Source: JAGVSR01 sp964458265 (lineage in GTDB: Bacteria; Pseudomonadota; Alphaproteobacteria; Rhizobiales; Hyphomicrobiaceae). Taken from it: a DNA stretch of 64,000 nt. Below the pieces are notes generated by a model, which made no database searches, was not told where the DNA came from, and saw only the letters and a list, made by a program, of their open reading frames with translations. The stretch lies in NCBI GenBank assembly GCA_964458265.1, contig CAYWIF010000015.1, forward strand, positions 1 through 64,000. The letters are read 5' to 3'. Positions 7,053 to 14,627 of the stretch are shown piece by piece. Each line of letters opens with the position of its first letter. Within the stretch, counting starts at the first letter, position 1. Both the position numbers and the translations under genes were made by a program.

Positions 7053-7611
7053 CCTCGATCTCGGTATGCTTGGGCACGGACCGCGGAATAGATTCTCCCT
7101 CCACGCGAAGAATTCCTTTGGCGACCTTTCTCAGCTGCTCATCCGAAGGAGATGACTGGTTCAGTCGCTCGCGCACCCGCCGGGCAATATGCCGGTCGGT
7201 TGCTTCCCGCTGGGCATGCTCCTCCATGGAACGCGCCCGCTCGCTCCAGCACTGGCGGAGCCCCGCCGTCAGCACATCGAGCGGGGCGTTTTCGCCGGTG
7301 ATGCCGGAGGCGAGAGCGTCTTCAACCCACCGAGCCAGCATTTGAGCCAGAGGATTGCCTTCTGCTGCATCCGCAAGTGCATCGACCGCGTTGGCCTCAT
7401 CCGGCAGGCCAAGCGAAGGCTGCCGAGCGCTTTCAAGAATGCGCCTGGCGCGGTCGAGAAAACCGTCCGGCAGGTCCCGGCACTCGGCTGCCAGCGCAAG
7501 AGGTATAGCTTCCTGGAGCTGCTCGATCGTGAAACCCTCATTCTCGGCCCGTTCCAGAACGGGTCGCCAGCAGTCTTGCGGCAAGGGGCTTTTGAACGGT
7601 CCGTCGCTCAT
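7015..7611 (-). CDS. Hypothetical protein, 198 aa, first gene of the QueC-like/ImmA/PIN operon
   Basis: I do not recognise this family. The sequence is acidic, largely helical, and rich in Ala, Leu, Glu and Arg, with a charged stretch around residues 125-150 (ERARSMEEHAQREATDRH). No signal peptide, membrane segment or metal site is visible. ATG 7611 has GGAG eight bases upstream. The gene lies directly downstream of a strong promoter and operator and overlaps the QueC-like gene, so it is the leading member of a co-translated operon. It could be the substrate or scaffold of the PP-loop enzyme, but the sequence itself does not show this. Confidence 0.65.
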   Translation of the reverse strand: MSDGPFKSPLPQDCWRPVLERAENEGFTIEQLQEAIPLALAAECRDLPDGFLDRARRILESARQPSLGLPDEANAVDALADAAEGNPLAQMLARWVEDALASGITGENAPLDVLTAGLRQCWSERARSMEEHAQREATDRHIARRVRERLNQSSPSDEQLRKVAKGILRVEGESIPRSVPKHTEIEDGPAIKSGADET

Positions 7612-7630
7612 GATCGAATCTCCATGTCAG

Positions 7631-7661
7631 GTATATTTGCAAAATATACTGCCAATGTCAA
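7631..7661 (-). promoter_or_regulatory. Operator-covered promoter of the leftward QueC-like operon
   Basis: On the minus strand a perfect TTGACA (7661-7656) is followed after 17 bp by AAATAT (7638-7633). A perfect palindrome, GTATATTT-gca-AAATATAC (7631-7649), covers the -10 and part of the spacer, 20 bp upstream of the first ATG. This is the layout of a repressed promoter. The HTH-ImmA protein encoded in the operon is the natural candidate repressor (inferred). Confidence 0.7.
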
Positions 7662-7692
7662 ATCCGCGCCACGCGGTAATTAATTGAGGTAT

Positions 7693-7771
7693 TCGCCGCA
7701 TAACTTGCGGTGATACTTGCTTATGCGCCGATTAGCTGGCATAATCGCCGCAGGAGATGCGGTGATTATGC
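7693..7771 (+). promoter_or_regulatory. Fic promoter flanked by two matching inverted-repeat operators
   Basis: Two copies of TCGCCGCA-N5-TGCGGTGA occur at 7693-7713 and 7745-7765. Their centres are 52 bp apart, about five DNA turns. The second extends to 14-bp arms (7739-7771). Between them a TTGCTT (7717-7722), 17 bp and CATAAT (7740-7745) make a plausible promoter, so site 1 abuts the -35 and site 2 overlaps the -10. The Shine-Dalgarno AGGAG falls in the loop of site 2 and the ATG in its 3' arm. Autoregulation by the Fic protein's C-terminal winged helix is possible (inferred). Confidence 0.6.
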
Positions 7772-8904
7772 TTTATATTCACGAGAAACCTGAATGGCCA
7801 GCCTTCACCTGGGAGGCCCAGACCCTTGAAAAGCCGCTGGCGAACGTGCGCCACCGGCAGGGACGCCTGCTGGGACGGATGGAAGGTTTGGGATTCGAAC
7901 TGCAGGCCGAAGCCACGCTCCGCACACTGACGGCGGATGTCGTGAAATCCTCAGCCATCGAGGGCGAAGATCTTAACGCCGACGAAGTGCGCTCATCGAT
8001 TGCGCGCCGGCTTGGCATGGATGTCGGCGGCTACATTCCGGTCGGCCGGGACGTGGATGGCATCGTCGAGATGATGCTCGACGCCACACAAAACTATGAG
8101 GTCCCCCTCAATGCCGAACGTCTGTTCGGCTGGCATGCAGCCCTGTTTCCAACAGGCCGCAGCGGACTGCACCGTATCGCCGTCGGCGCGTGGCGTCCCA
8201 TCGAAGCAGGACCGATGCAGGTTATCTCTGGCCCCTTTGGCCGCGAGCGCGTCCATTTCGAAGCGCCGTCCGCGGACCGGCTTGACGTTGAGATGACGCG
8301 CTTCGTCGAGTGGTTCAATACTGGCAACGATTTGGACCCCGTTCTCAAGGCGGGCCTCGCTCATCTGTGGTTTGTCACCATTCACCCGTTCGAGGACGGC
8401 AATGGCCGCATCGCGCGCGCCATCGCCGACATGGCCCTTGCCCGAGCGGACCGCACCAAGAACCGTTTCTACAGTATGTCGTCGCAGATAGAGGCTGAGC
8501 GCAGCGAGTACTACGAGCAGCTCGAAGCGCAGCAGCGCGGCTCGCTCGATGTTACGACCTGGCTGAGCTGGTTCCTCGCATGTCTTGATCGCGCGCTCAC
8601 GCGCGCTGACGACACCCTCACAGCGGTGACAATCAAAGCGAAGACGTGGGAGGCCATCAACCGCAAGCCGATCAACGATCGCCAGCGAGCCATCGTCAAC
8701 AGGTTGCTGGACGGTTTCCAAGGTACCTTGACGACATCCAAGTACGCCAAGATGACCAAGTCCTCGTCCGACACCGCACTGCGAGATATTCGCCAACTGG
8801 TGGAACGCGGAATCCTTATTCAGAACCCAGGCGGCGGTCGCAGTACCAGCTATCGCCTCGCAGCACCTGAAGCGATACATGACCCAACTGCGGGCCGCTC
8901 ATAG
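7768..8904 (+). CDS. Fic-domain AMPylase with C-terminal winged helix
   Basis: A 378-aa class II Fic protein. HPFEDGNGRIAR (about residues 211-222) is the full catalytic motif HPFx(D/E)GNGRxxR. An N-terminal SSAIEGE (about 63-69) is the (S/T)xxxE(G/N) inhibitory helix that blocks ATP, so activity is probably auto-inhibited. The N-terminus (EKPEWPAFTW) looks like the DUF4172 domain that often precedes Fic. The last 90 residues (TKSSSDTALRDIRQLVERGIL...GGGRSTSYRL) form a winged helix. ATG 7768 is preferred; GTG 7762 and a TTG at 7717 are in frame upstream. It is divergent from the QueC-like operon and shares its control region. Confidence 0.9.
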   Translation: MLYIHEKPEWPAFTWEAQTLEKPLANVRHRQGRLLGRMEGLGFELQAEATLRTLTADVVKSSAIEGEDLNADEVRSSIARRLGMDVGGYIPVGRDVDGIVEMMLDATQNYEVPLNAERLFGWHAALFPTGRSGLHRIAVGAWRPIEAGPMQVISGPFGRERVHFEAPSADRLDVEMTRFVEWFNTGNDLDPVLKAGLAHLWFVTIHPFEDGNGRIARAIADMALARADRTKNRFYSMSSQIEAERSEYYEQLEAQQRGSLDVTTWLSWFLACLDRALTRADDTLTAVTIKAKTWEAINRKPINDRQRAIVNRLLDGFQGTLTTSKYAKMTKSSSDTALRDIRQLVERGILIQNPGGGRSTSYRLAAPEAIHDPTAGRS

Positions 8905-8928
8905 CGAACCGACGACACTCAATGAAGC

Positions 8929-8958
8929 GCGTCCGATTTGCGTCCCATTTGCGTCCCA
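8929..8958. repeat. Three phased GCGTCC direct repeats next to tRNA-Arg (candidate integrase arm sites)
   Basis: GCGTCC occurs at 8929, 8940 and 8951, exactly 11 bp apart. The last two copies share ATTTGCGTCCCA (8936-8947 and 8947-8958). They lie 48 bp from the 3' end of the tRNA-Arg gene, on the island side. Short direct repeats at helical spacing near an att site are typical arm-type sites for tyrosine integrases. No integrase gene is adjacent. Confidence 0.45.
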
Positions 8959-9005
8959 CACAAATCTGCTTGGATGAAGACCTTGGATTAAGCCTTTGAA
9001 AAATC

Positions 9006-9082
9006 TGGCGCGCCCGGAAGGATTCGAACCTCCGACCCCCAGATTCGTAGTCTGGTGCTCTATCCAGCTGAGCTACGGGCGC
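9006..9082 (-). tRNA. tRNA-Arg, anticodon ACG
   Basis: A complete 77-nt cloverleaf on the minus strand. The acceptor stem GCGCCCG pairs with CGGGCGC, followed by discriminator G and encoded CCA (9008-9006). The anticodon stem CCAGA/TCTGG encloses loop CTACGAA, giving anticodon ACG (read as ICG). The T-arm contains GGTTCGAATCC. The gene's 3' end faces the accessory region to the left, so the tRNA 3' end is the likely attachment site for that element. The left-hand copy of the att repeat would lie outside the window. Confidence 0.97.
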
Positions 9083-9317
9083 GTGACCTGCCGGTGTGTG
9101 CTTTGGCGGCCTCGGTCAGAAGACCCGGCACGGACCAGAGCGGCAAGAGCGCCCCTTCTAATCGCAGAGCCCGCCCGGCGCAAGGGGCACCCGATGCCGC
9201 CAAGGTCGCGCCCAATGGCCGTCGCAATATCAGAAGGTTGCAACCCTTGGGGCGATAAGATCGACCGATGTGCTGGCCTCGAAGTCCAAGGATCAAAGCT
9301 GCCCCAACGGCATCGGC
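9083..9317. other. Non-coding stretch between tRNA-Arg and the histidine kinase gene
   Basis: About 235 bp with no convincing gene on either strand. It must contain the promoter of the minus-strand tRNA and the 3' end region of the kinase gene. I see no clear -35/-10 pair and no strong terminator. It marks the change from accessory DNA to conserved chromosome. Confidence 0.5.
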
Positions 9318-10916
9318 CTACGCTTGCGGACGATCCGGAATTCGCAACTCAAACGCGGCCCCCTCGTCCGTATCCAGAAGCTTCAGGCTGCCGCCATGGG
9401 CCTGGGCCAGCTCCGCCGAAATCGGCAAGCCGAGCCCGGTTCCGCCACGCCGGGTGGAACCCTGAAACGGCTGAAAAAGCTTGTCGCGTGCACGGGCCGG
9501 CACGCCCGGACCATTGTCACTGACGACGACAATTGCCGTATCTCGCTCGCGCCAACCGCGAATTTCCACCCGGCCACCGGCCGGCCCCTCGTCACGCGCC
9601 TCGATGGCTTGGACGGCGTTTCGCGTGAGGTTCGAGAATATTCGAAAGAGCTGTTCGCGGTCGGCATCGGCCTTCAATGCAGGATCGACATCGATGGAGA
9701 GCTCGATACCCCCTCCGCGCCCGACATTCAAAGTGTCGGCAACCTCTTCGACGAGAGGCTGTAATGCAATGAACTCGCGCCGCTGCGATGCTTCTTCCGT
9801 TCGCCCGAACCTTAATGTCTCGTTGCAGAAGTTGATCGCCCGGTCGAGCGACGCAATCAGCTTTGGTGCCACACGCTGCACCGTCGGGTCGGAGCTGTCG
9901 GCCAGGCGGTCGGAGATGAGTTGTGCATTGGCCAGCATATTGCGCAGATCGTGATTGATCTTCGAGACCGCCAGGCCAAGTTGCGCCAGTCGCGTCTTCT
10001 GCTTCAAGAGCTGCGAGAGCTGCCGCTGCATCTGCGCCAGCTCTTCTTCCGCTCGTCCGATTTCATCGGAACGGCTCGACGGAACCACGACGCGCGAGGG
10101 GTCCTCCGGATTCGCACTGTAGTCGACGATATTGCGCGACAGCTTGCGGATCGGCTTGACGAGCAACTGATTGATGACGACATAAACCAGCGCGGCCGTC
10201 GTCAACGCCACAAACAGCGACAGCCAGAATATTTCCGTGCCGTAGCGCCACATGGCCCGCTGCAGCGGATCTTCCGGCATAACGATCTCGATAACGTCGT
10301 CGAACCGCGGGCCGACGAGACCGATCACGCGCATGGTTCGCTCGCCGTTGGAGCGCATCACTTCAAGTGCGTCGCTAATGTTGACCAGCCTGAGACCGAT
10401 TTGCTCCGAGAACGACAAACGTGTCGGCTGCCGCATGTCGTAGGTGACATCGATCGAAATTTCCTGCACCGGCGGCAGTATCACGCGCCGCGCACCGCCT
10501 CGACGCACCGCAATTGCGCGCACCAAAGCGGTACGGAGCAACTCGTTGCGCAGCGCCGGCGGCACTTCCCGACCGGGCACGGCATCCGCCGCAAGTGCGG
10601 AAACAAGTGCCGTATTGATACGGTCGTTGAGCCAGTTGACGCGAAAGCTCGCGAGTGCCGGAAGGAAGATCAGGATCTGCGCGATCATCACGAACACGCC
10701 GGTGATCACGAGAAGCTTGACGGGCAGGCTGAACCGAATGTGCGATGCCAACCAAGCTGCGGCCTGGCGCAATGAACCAGCCCAGCGCCCGGCAAGCGGC
10801 GTCTCCGGCAAGGCCTGAGCCTCTCCGTCGATAGCCTTTGGACGTTCCAGGTCTTGCAGCACTGTCGTCAGGGCCCTCTTCCCGTTGCGGCCGGGAATGT
10901 GGCACTTCGGGAGCAA
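9318..10916 (-). CDS. Membrane sensor histidine kinase
   Basis: A 532-aa kinase. One transmembrane helix at about 66-90, a periplasmic sensor region of about 135 residues, and a second helix at about 228-250 are followed by HAMP (about 250-305). The phospho-acceptor segment is KINHDLRNML with His322. The ATP-binding domain shows an N box (TRNAVQA, N433), DNGPG (467-471) and GGTGLGL (491-497). No response regulator gene is adjacent, so its partner is elsewhere. The start is uncertain: the longest reading begins at a TTG, and a GTG at 10862 is an alternative. It follows the flavoprotein gene by 105 bp in the same direction and may be co-transcribed with it. Confidence 0.88.
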   Translation of the reverse strand: MLPKCHIPGRNGKRALTTVLQDLERPKAIDGEAQALPETPLAGRWAGSLRQAAAWLASHIRFSLPVKLLVITGVFVMIAQILIFLPALASFRVNWLNDRINTALVSALAADAVPGREVPPALRNELLRTALVRAIAVRRGGARRVILPPVQEISIDVTYDMRQPTRLSFSEQIGLRLVNISDALEVMRSNGERTMRVIGLVGPRFDDVIEIVMPEDPLQRAMWRYGTEIFWLSLFVALTTAALVYVVINQLLVKPIRKLSRNIVDYSANPEDPSRVVVPSSRSDEIGRAEEELAQMQRQLSQLLKQKTRLAQLGLAVSKINHDLRNMLANAQLISDRLADSSDPTVQRVAPKLIASLDRAINFCNETLRFGRTEEASQRREFIALQPLVEEVADTLNVGRGGGIELSIDVDPALKADADREQLFRIFSNLTRNAVQAIEARDEGPAGGRVEIRGWRERDTAIVVVSDNGPGVPARARDKLFQPFQGSTRRGGTGLGLPISAELAQAHGGSLKLLDTDEGAAFELRIPDRPQA

Positions 10917-11021
10917 CTTGTCAGCCGCTCGCCCGGGTTAGCCCTAAGCGGTTTTCTGATTGGTAAGATAAGCTTTATTCGCCGCCACGCCAAGGGAGTG
11001 TGGCCGCTCCGCCGCCGGCTC

Positions 11022-12488
11022 TCAGCCGAGCTTGGCCAACCACTCGATAATGCGACGCAACAACGGACTACCCGCACTATCGACGTAGTTCCGGTATGCC
11101 GCCCGCTTGTTCACTTCACTATAGGTGGGATATGGCGAAATCCATCCGGTCATGGCACGGATTTTCATCCCTTGCGAAATGGCGAGTGACCACATCTGAA
11201 TAAGTTCGCCCGCATGCGCCCCTAGGATGGTCGCACCCAGAATTCGCCCCTTCTTGTCGACCACGACCTTGACGTGACCGTGCGTCTCCCGCTCCGCCTG
11301 AGCGCGGTCGTTCTCATGAAACGGCCAGCGCAGAACCTTGACCCTATATTTGCCCGCAATTGCGTCGGCCTCACTCAGTCCCGCATGCGCAAGCTCGGGC
11401 TCGGTGAACGTGACCCAGGAAAAAAGTTTTCGATCGACCTTCGCGGGCAGCCGAAATAATGCACGGCGCAAGACGATCCCGGCATGATAGTTGGCGATGT
11501 GCGTGAACTGCGGTCCGCCGGCGACGTCACCGATGGCAAACACTTTCTTGTTGCTGGTCCGAAGTCCGCTATCGACGGTGATTCCGCCCTTCTCGAATTG
11601 GATGCCCGCGGCGGCTAAATTGAGATCGCCAGTATTCGGCCGTCGTCCGACGGCTAGCAGAAGATGCGAGCCATCAATGCTTTCACGGCCGTTCGGTCCC
11701 TTCACGTCGACGCGCACACCATCAGCGGTTTTGTGTACCGCCTCGGCAATTAATCCTTCTCGAACCTCGACGCCCTCGGCGCGAATGAGATCGAGAAGAG
11801 GCGCCGTCATTTCGGGATCGTCCTTGCCGAGCGCCTTCGCACCTTCGATGACTGTCACGCGGCTGCCGAGCCGCCGGTGCGCCTGCGCCATTTCCATGCC
11901 GATCGGGCCACCCCCGATCACTATCAAATGCTCCGGCCGAACCGTGTTGTCGAACAGCGTCTCGTTCGTGAAATAGCTGACATCGTTGAGACCGGGGATA
12001 GGCGGCACCACGGGCGAGGACCCGGTGGCAATCACGAAGCGCCGCGCGGTGATCACATAGTCGCCGGCGGCAACCGTATGGTGATCGAGAAATCGCCCCG
12101 CCGCTTGGATAACCTGAACGCCGAGGCCCTGAAAGCGCTCTACACTGTCATTCGGCTCGATCGCGGCGATGACCGATCGAACATGACGATTGACGCCAAC
12201 CGGATCGATCGCGGGTTCCACGGCTGCAATTCCGAATGGCTCTGACGACCGCATGATGTGCGCCCGCCGCGCTGCCGCGATTAGTGCCTTCGACGGCACG
12301 CACCCGTAGTTCAGGCAATCGCCACCCATCTTGTGCTTCTCAATCAGCACCACCCGCCGGCCGAAAGCCGCCGCGCCCGCCGCAACGGAAAGCCCTCCGG
12401 ACCCCGCCCCGATGACGCAAATATCTGCCTCGACGTTCGTCGTCCCCGGAGCACGATCCTCCGCCGGCATCGCCTCATTGGGCTTCAT
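11022..12488 (-). CDS. Mercuric-reductase-like FAD/NAD(P) disulfide oxidoreductase
   Basis: A 488-aa class I flavoprotein disulfide reductase. ADICVIGAGSGGLSVAAG near the N-terminus is the FAD-binding dinucleotide fold. GGDCLNYGCVPSKALI holds the redox-active cysteine pair (CxxxxC). A second nucleotide motif, IGGGPIGMEMA, binds NAD(P)H. A C-terminal dimerization domain follows, but it lacks the His-Pro pair expected near the end of lipoamide dehydrogenases and the vicinal cysteines of MerA, so the substrate is unknown. Its ATG overlaps the TVP38-type gene by 14 bp. The two families co-occur widely, which suggests a joint redox or membrane function. Confidence 0.85.
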   Translation of the reverse strand: MKPNEAMPAEDRAPGTTNVEADICVIGAGSGGLSVAAGAAAFGRRVVLIEKHKMGGDCLNYGCVPSKALIAAARRAHIMRSSEPFGIAAVEPAIDPVGVNRHVRSVIAAIEPNDSVERFQGLGVQVIQAAGRFLDHHTVAAGDYVITARRFVIATGSSPVVPPIPGLNDVSYFTNETLFDNTVRPEHLIVIGGGPIGMEMAQAHRRLGSRVTVIEGAKALGKDDPEMTAPLLDLIRAEGVEVREGLIAEAVHKTADGVRVDVKGPNGRESIDGSHLLLAVGRRPNTGDLNLAAAGIQFEKGGITVDSGLRTSNKKVFAIGDVAGGPQFTHIANYHAGIVLRRALFRLPAKVDRKLFSWVTFTEPELAHAGLSEADAIAGKYRVKVLRWPFHENDRAQAERETHGHVKVVVDKKGRILGATILGAHAGELIQMWSLAISQGMKIRAMTGWISPYPTYSEVNKRAAYRNYVDSAGSPLLRRIIEWLAKLG

Positions 12489-13263
12489 TGCGCGCGCTCC
12501 ATGACTTAAAGGCGACCGGGATGAGCGCAACCAATCCGATAAGAACGAAGGCCGCAATCAATTCGCCGGTGATGAGATGACCGGTATCGATCGTATAGGG
12601 GCAGTCGAGATTTGGCTCGCGCGCTTGACGTTCGAGACAAGCGGCATGCACAGCATTTTGCGCCTCGATCACGCTGCCGAGACCTGATCCCGCCACCGAG
12701 AACGCAACGGTTCCCGGAATGATGCCGAAAAACGTGCCGATGACATAAGTTGCAAGCGGTACGCCAAGCAGCGCCGGGGCCAGATTGACGATGAAGAAGG
12801 GGAAAACCGGCACGAGCCGCAAAAACAGCAGATAGCTGAGCGCGTTCTTCTGAAAACCATCCTTCAGCCGCGCCAGCCACGGTCCGGCGCGTTCTGCCAG
12901 CGTCTCGCCGAGAGACGTTTTGGCTGCCATGAAAAGGACGGTGGCACCCACCGTCGCCGCAAAGACGGTCGCAGCGGCGCCAATTTGCCAACCAAACAGC
13001 AGCCCGCCGGCAAGCGTCATCACGAGACCGCCGGGCAGCGACAGCGCCACCACGGCAATATAGAGCAAGACATAGAGCCCCAACGCCCCGGCAAGGTTCG
13101 TCTCGATGAACTGCCGGAGTTCCGCGTAATTCCGGCCCAGCGTTTCAAACGACAACAGCCGATGCCAACCCATGCCGAACACGAGTGCCATGACCATGAG
13201 GAGGACCACCAACGGCATCCAGCGCTTCACGGCATTGCCGGAGTTGGTTTCAGAACGTGTCAC
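12475..13263 (-). CDS. TVP38/TMEM64 (VTT-domain) membrane protein
   Basis: A 262-aa integral membrane protein of the SNARE-associated/DedA-like superfamily. There is a hydrophobic helix near residues 15-35. The core carries LPGGLVMTLAGGLLFGWQ and the FLRLVPVFPFFIVNLAPALLG motif typical of VTT proteins. A further helix follows near the C-terminus (GELIAAFVLIGLVALIPVAF). The family is linked to lipid scrambling or transport and membrane homeostasis. The loop between the last helices has a cysteine pair (HAACLERQAREPNLDCPY). It overlaps the downstream flavoprotein gene by 14 bp and follows the DUF547 gene by 27 bp, so the three form an operon. Confidence 0.88.
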   Translation of the reverse strand: MTRSETNSGNAVKRWMPLVVLLMVMALVFGMGWHRLLSFETLGRNYAELRQFIETNLAGALGLYVLLYIAVVALSLPGGLVMTLAGGLLFGWQIGAAATVFAATVGATVLFMAAKTSLGETLAERAGPWLARLKDGFQKNALSYLLFLRLVPVFPFFIVNLAPALLGVPLATYVIGTFFGIIPGTVAFSVAGSGLGSVIEAQNAVHAACLERQAREPNLDCPYTIDTGHLITGELIAAFVLIGLVALIPVAFKSWSARNEAQ

Positions 13264-13290
13264 GGCACAACTTCTCCTGACGGGTGGTCA

Positions 13291-14166
13291 TCAAGGCTTT
13301 CTAGAGATGTCATTGAGCGACCAATCATAGCGATGATCGGCGATTCCGCTGGCCGCATCGAGTTTCTCGCGAAGCGGGGTTTCGGCGTAGCGCCTCAGAT
13401 GCGCCAGCAGTCCCTCGTCGGTACCGCCAAAATCCGCTTTGTACCAATGATAGATAGAGGAAACTGTCGCGCCGTCGCTGCCAACAGCCACGCCTCGCGG
13501 ATGATTGACATACGAACGCGCGGCATCGTTGAGTTGTTGTTCAAGCTGTTCGCCGGTCAGCGGAGCGCGCGGCAGATTGGGGCAGCCGATCGATGCGCAA
13601 TTGACGGCATAGTGCACCCGCGGATCCTTGAAGATTGGCCGCATGATGCCGTGCTCGATATCATCCAGACTGAGCGCGACGCCACCAACCGTCACGACCT
13701 TGGCCTTCCATGGTCCTCCGGTAAAGGCTGCGATAACGCCCCCGCCAAGTGAGATGTCCTTGATCGACTCCACCGGATAGTGGTCGACCACGACGTCCAA
13801 TGTCTTTGCGTTATAGAGGTTGGCCCAGAACGCAAATTGCTCGCGGCGGGAGAGCGCCGCGACATCCATCGCCGCAAGCCGGTCGATGTATGCCTTCAAT
13901 GCTGCGTGATCGCTGCCCTTTAGACCCGCATAGTCGACGTACACGACGCCGTCCGGTCCGGTGGTCGAATACCTGCTGAGCAGGTCTCCAAACGCGCTGT
14001 GATCGACGGCGCGCCCGCTACCCTCGGTCGAACGGCCAAAGTGCGCCGCAAAATCTTCGGCACGCGCGCCGGTGCTGACCATGGCCTGCAGGAGAAATAC
14101 GGCGGCCAAACAGACGCTCACCAGAACGGAACGCGTGCCAACGCCTATCGATGCATCTACATACAT
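13291..14166 (-). CDS. Secreted DUF547-domain protein
   Basis: A 291-aa protein with an N-terminal signal peptide (hydrophobic SVLVSVCLAAVFLLQAMVS, likely cleaved after ARA near residue 36). The rest matches DUF547: FAFWANLYNAKTLDVVVDHYP, then HYAVNCASIGCPNLP with two cysteines, then AARSYVNHPRGV. The domain has a cysteine-protease-like look in some families, but its enzymatic role is not established. It probably acts in the periplasm. It is the first gene of the leftward cluster with the TVP38 protein and the flavoprotein, an arrangement that suggests an envelope function. Its promoter region is shared divergently with rpmH. Confidence 0.85.
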   Translation of the reverse strand: MYVDASIGVGTRSVLVSVCLAAVFLLQAMVSTGARAEDFAAHFGRSTEGSGRAVDHSAFGDLLSRYSTTGPDGVVYVDYAGLKGSDHAALKAYIDRLAAMDVAALSRREQFAFWANLYNAKTLDVVVDHYPVESIKDISLGGGVIAAFTGGPWKAKVVTVGGVALSLDDIEHGIMRPIFKDPRVHYAVNCASIGCPNLPRAPLTGEQLEQQLNDAARSYVNHPRGVAVGSDGATVSSIYHWYKADFGGTDEGLLAHLRRYAETPLREKLDAASGIADHRYDWSLNDISRKP

Positions 14167-14253
14167 GCTGCGGGGCCCATCGGTCGATGACTTTGCAAGA
14201 TCGTGTCATGCTTTACGGCACGGCTCTGCCAGAGTTTCGTCCGGCACCGCCGA

Positions 14254-14282
14254 TTGACTTGCCCCACACTGAGCCTTATAGA
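14254..14282 (+). promoter_or_regulatory. Predicted sigma-70 promoter for rpmH-rnpA
   Basis: TTGACT (14254-14259), a 17-bp spacer and TATAGA (14277-14282) form a near-consensus housekeeping promoter. It would give an rpmH leader of about 160 nt. The region 14167-14446 holds no gene and must also contain the divergent promoter for the DUF547 gene. Confidence 0.65.
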
Positions 14283-14446
14283 AACGCCAATTCCATTCCT
14301 ACCGGAACGGGCGAAGGCTTGTCGCGGCTGCGGCGGCCACCTACGCCGCATTCGGCAGCACTTTGAAGTTGCAACCAAATCGCTCGGCGGACGGCCTCAA
14401 ATAGGCCCCGGCCTCAAGAGCGGACTGACGAGAGACGGAGTTTATT

Positions 14447-14581
14447 GTGAAGCGCACGTATCAACCCAGCAAGCTTGTGCGCAAGCGCCGCCATGGCTTT
14501 CGCAAGCGCATGGAAACCGCAGGTGGCGTGAAAGTCCTTGCCCGCCGCCGCGCCAAAGGCCGCAAGCGCCTGTCGGCCTAG
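14447..14581 (+). CDS. rpmH: Ribosomal protein bL34
   Basis: A 44-aa basic protein reading KRTYQPSKLVRKRRHGFRKR after the initiator, the canonical bL34 sequence of the 50S subunit. The start is GTG 14447, with CGGAG upstream at normal spacing. It is followed by rnpA, as in nearly all bacteria. The gene uses a strong upstream promoter, as expected for a ribosomal protein. Confidence 0.97.
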   Translation: MKRTYQPSKLVRKRRHGFRKRMETAGGVKVLARRRAKGRKRLSA

Positions 14582-14627
14582 TAGCGACCCGGCGCGACTT
14601 CTCCCGCCGCGAACCTGGGTGGGATCG

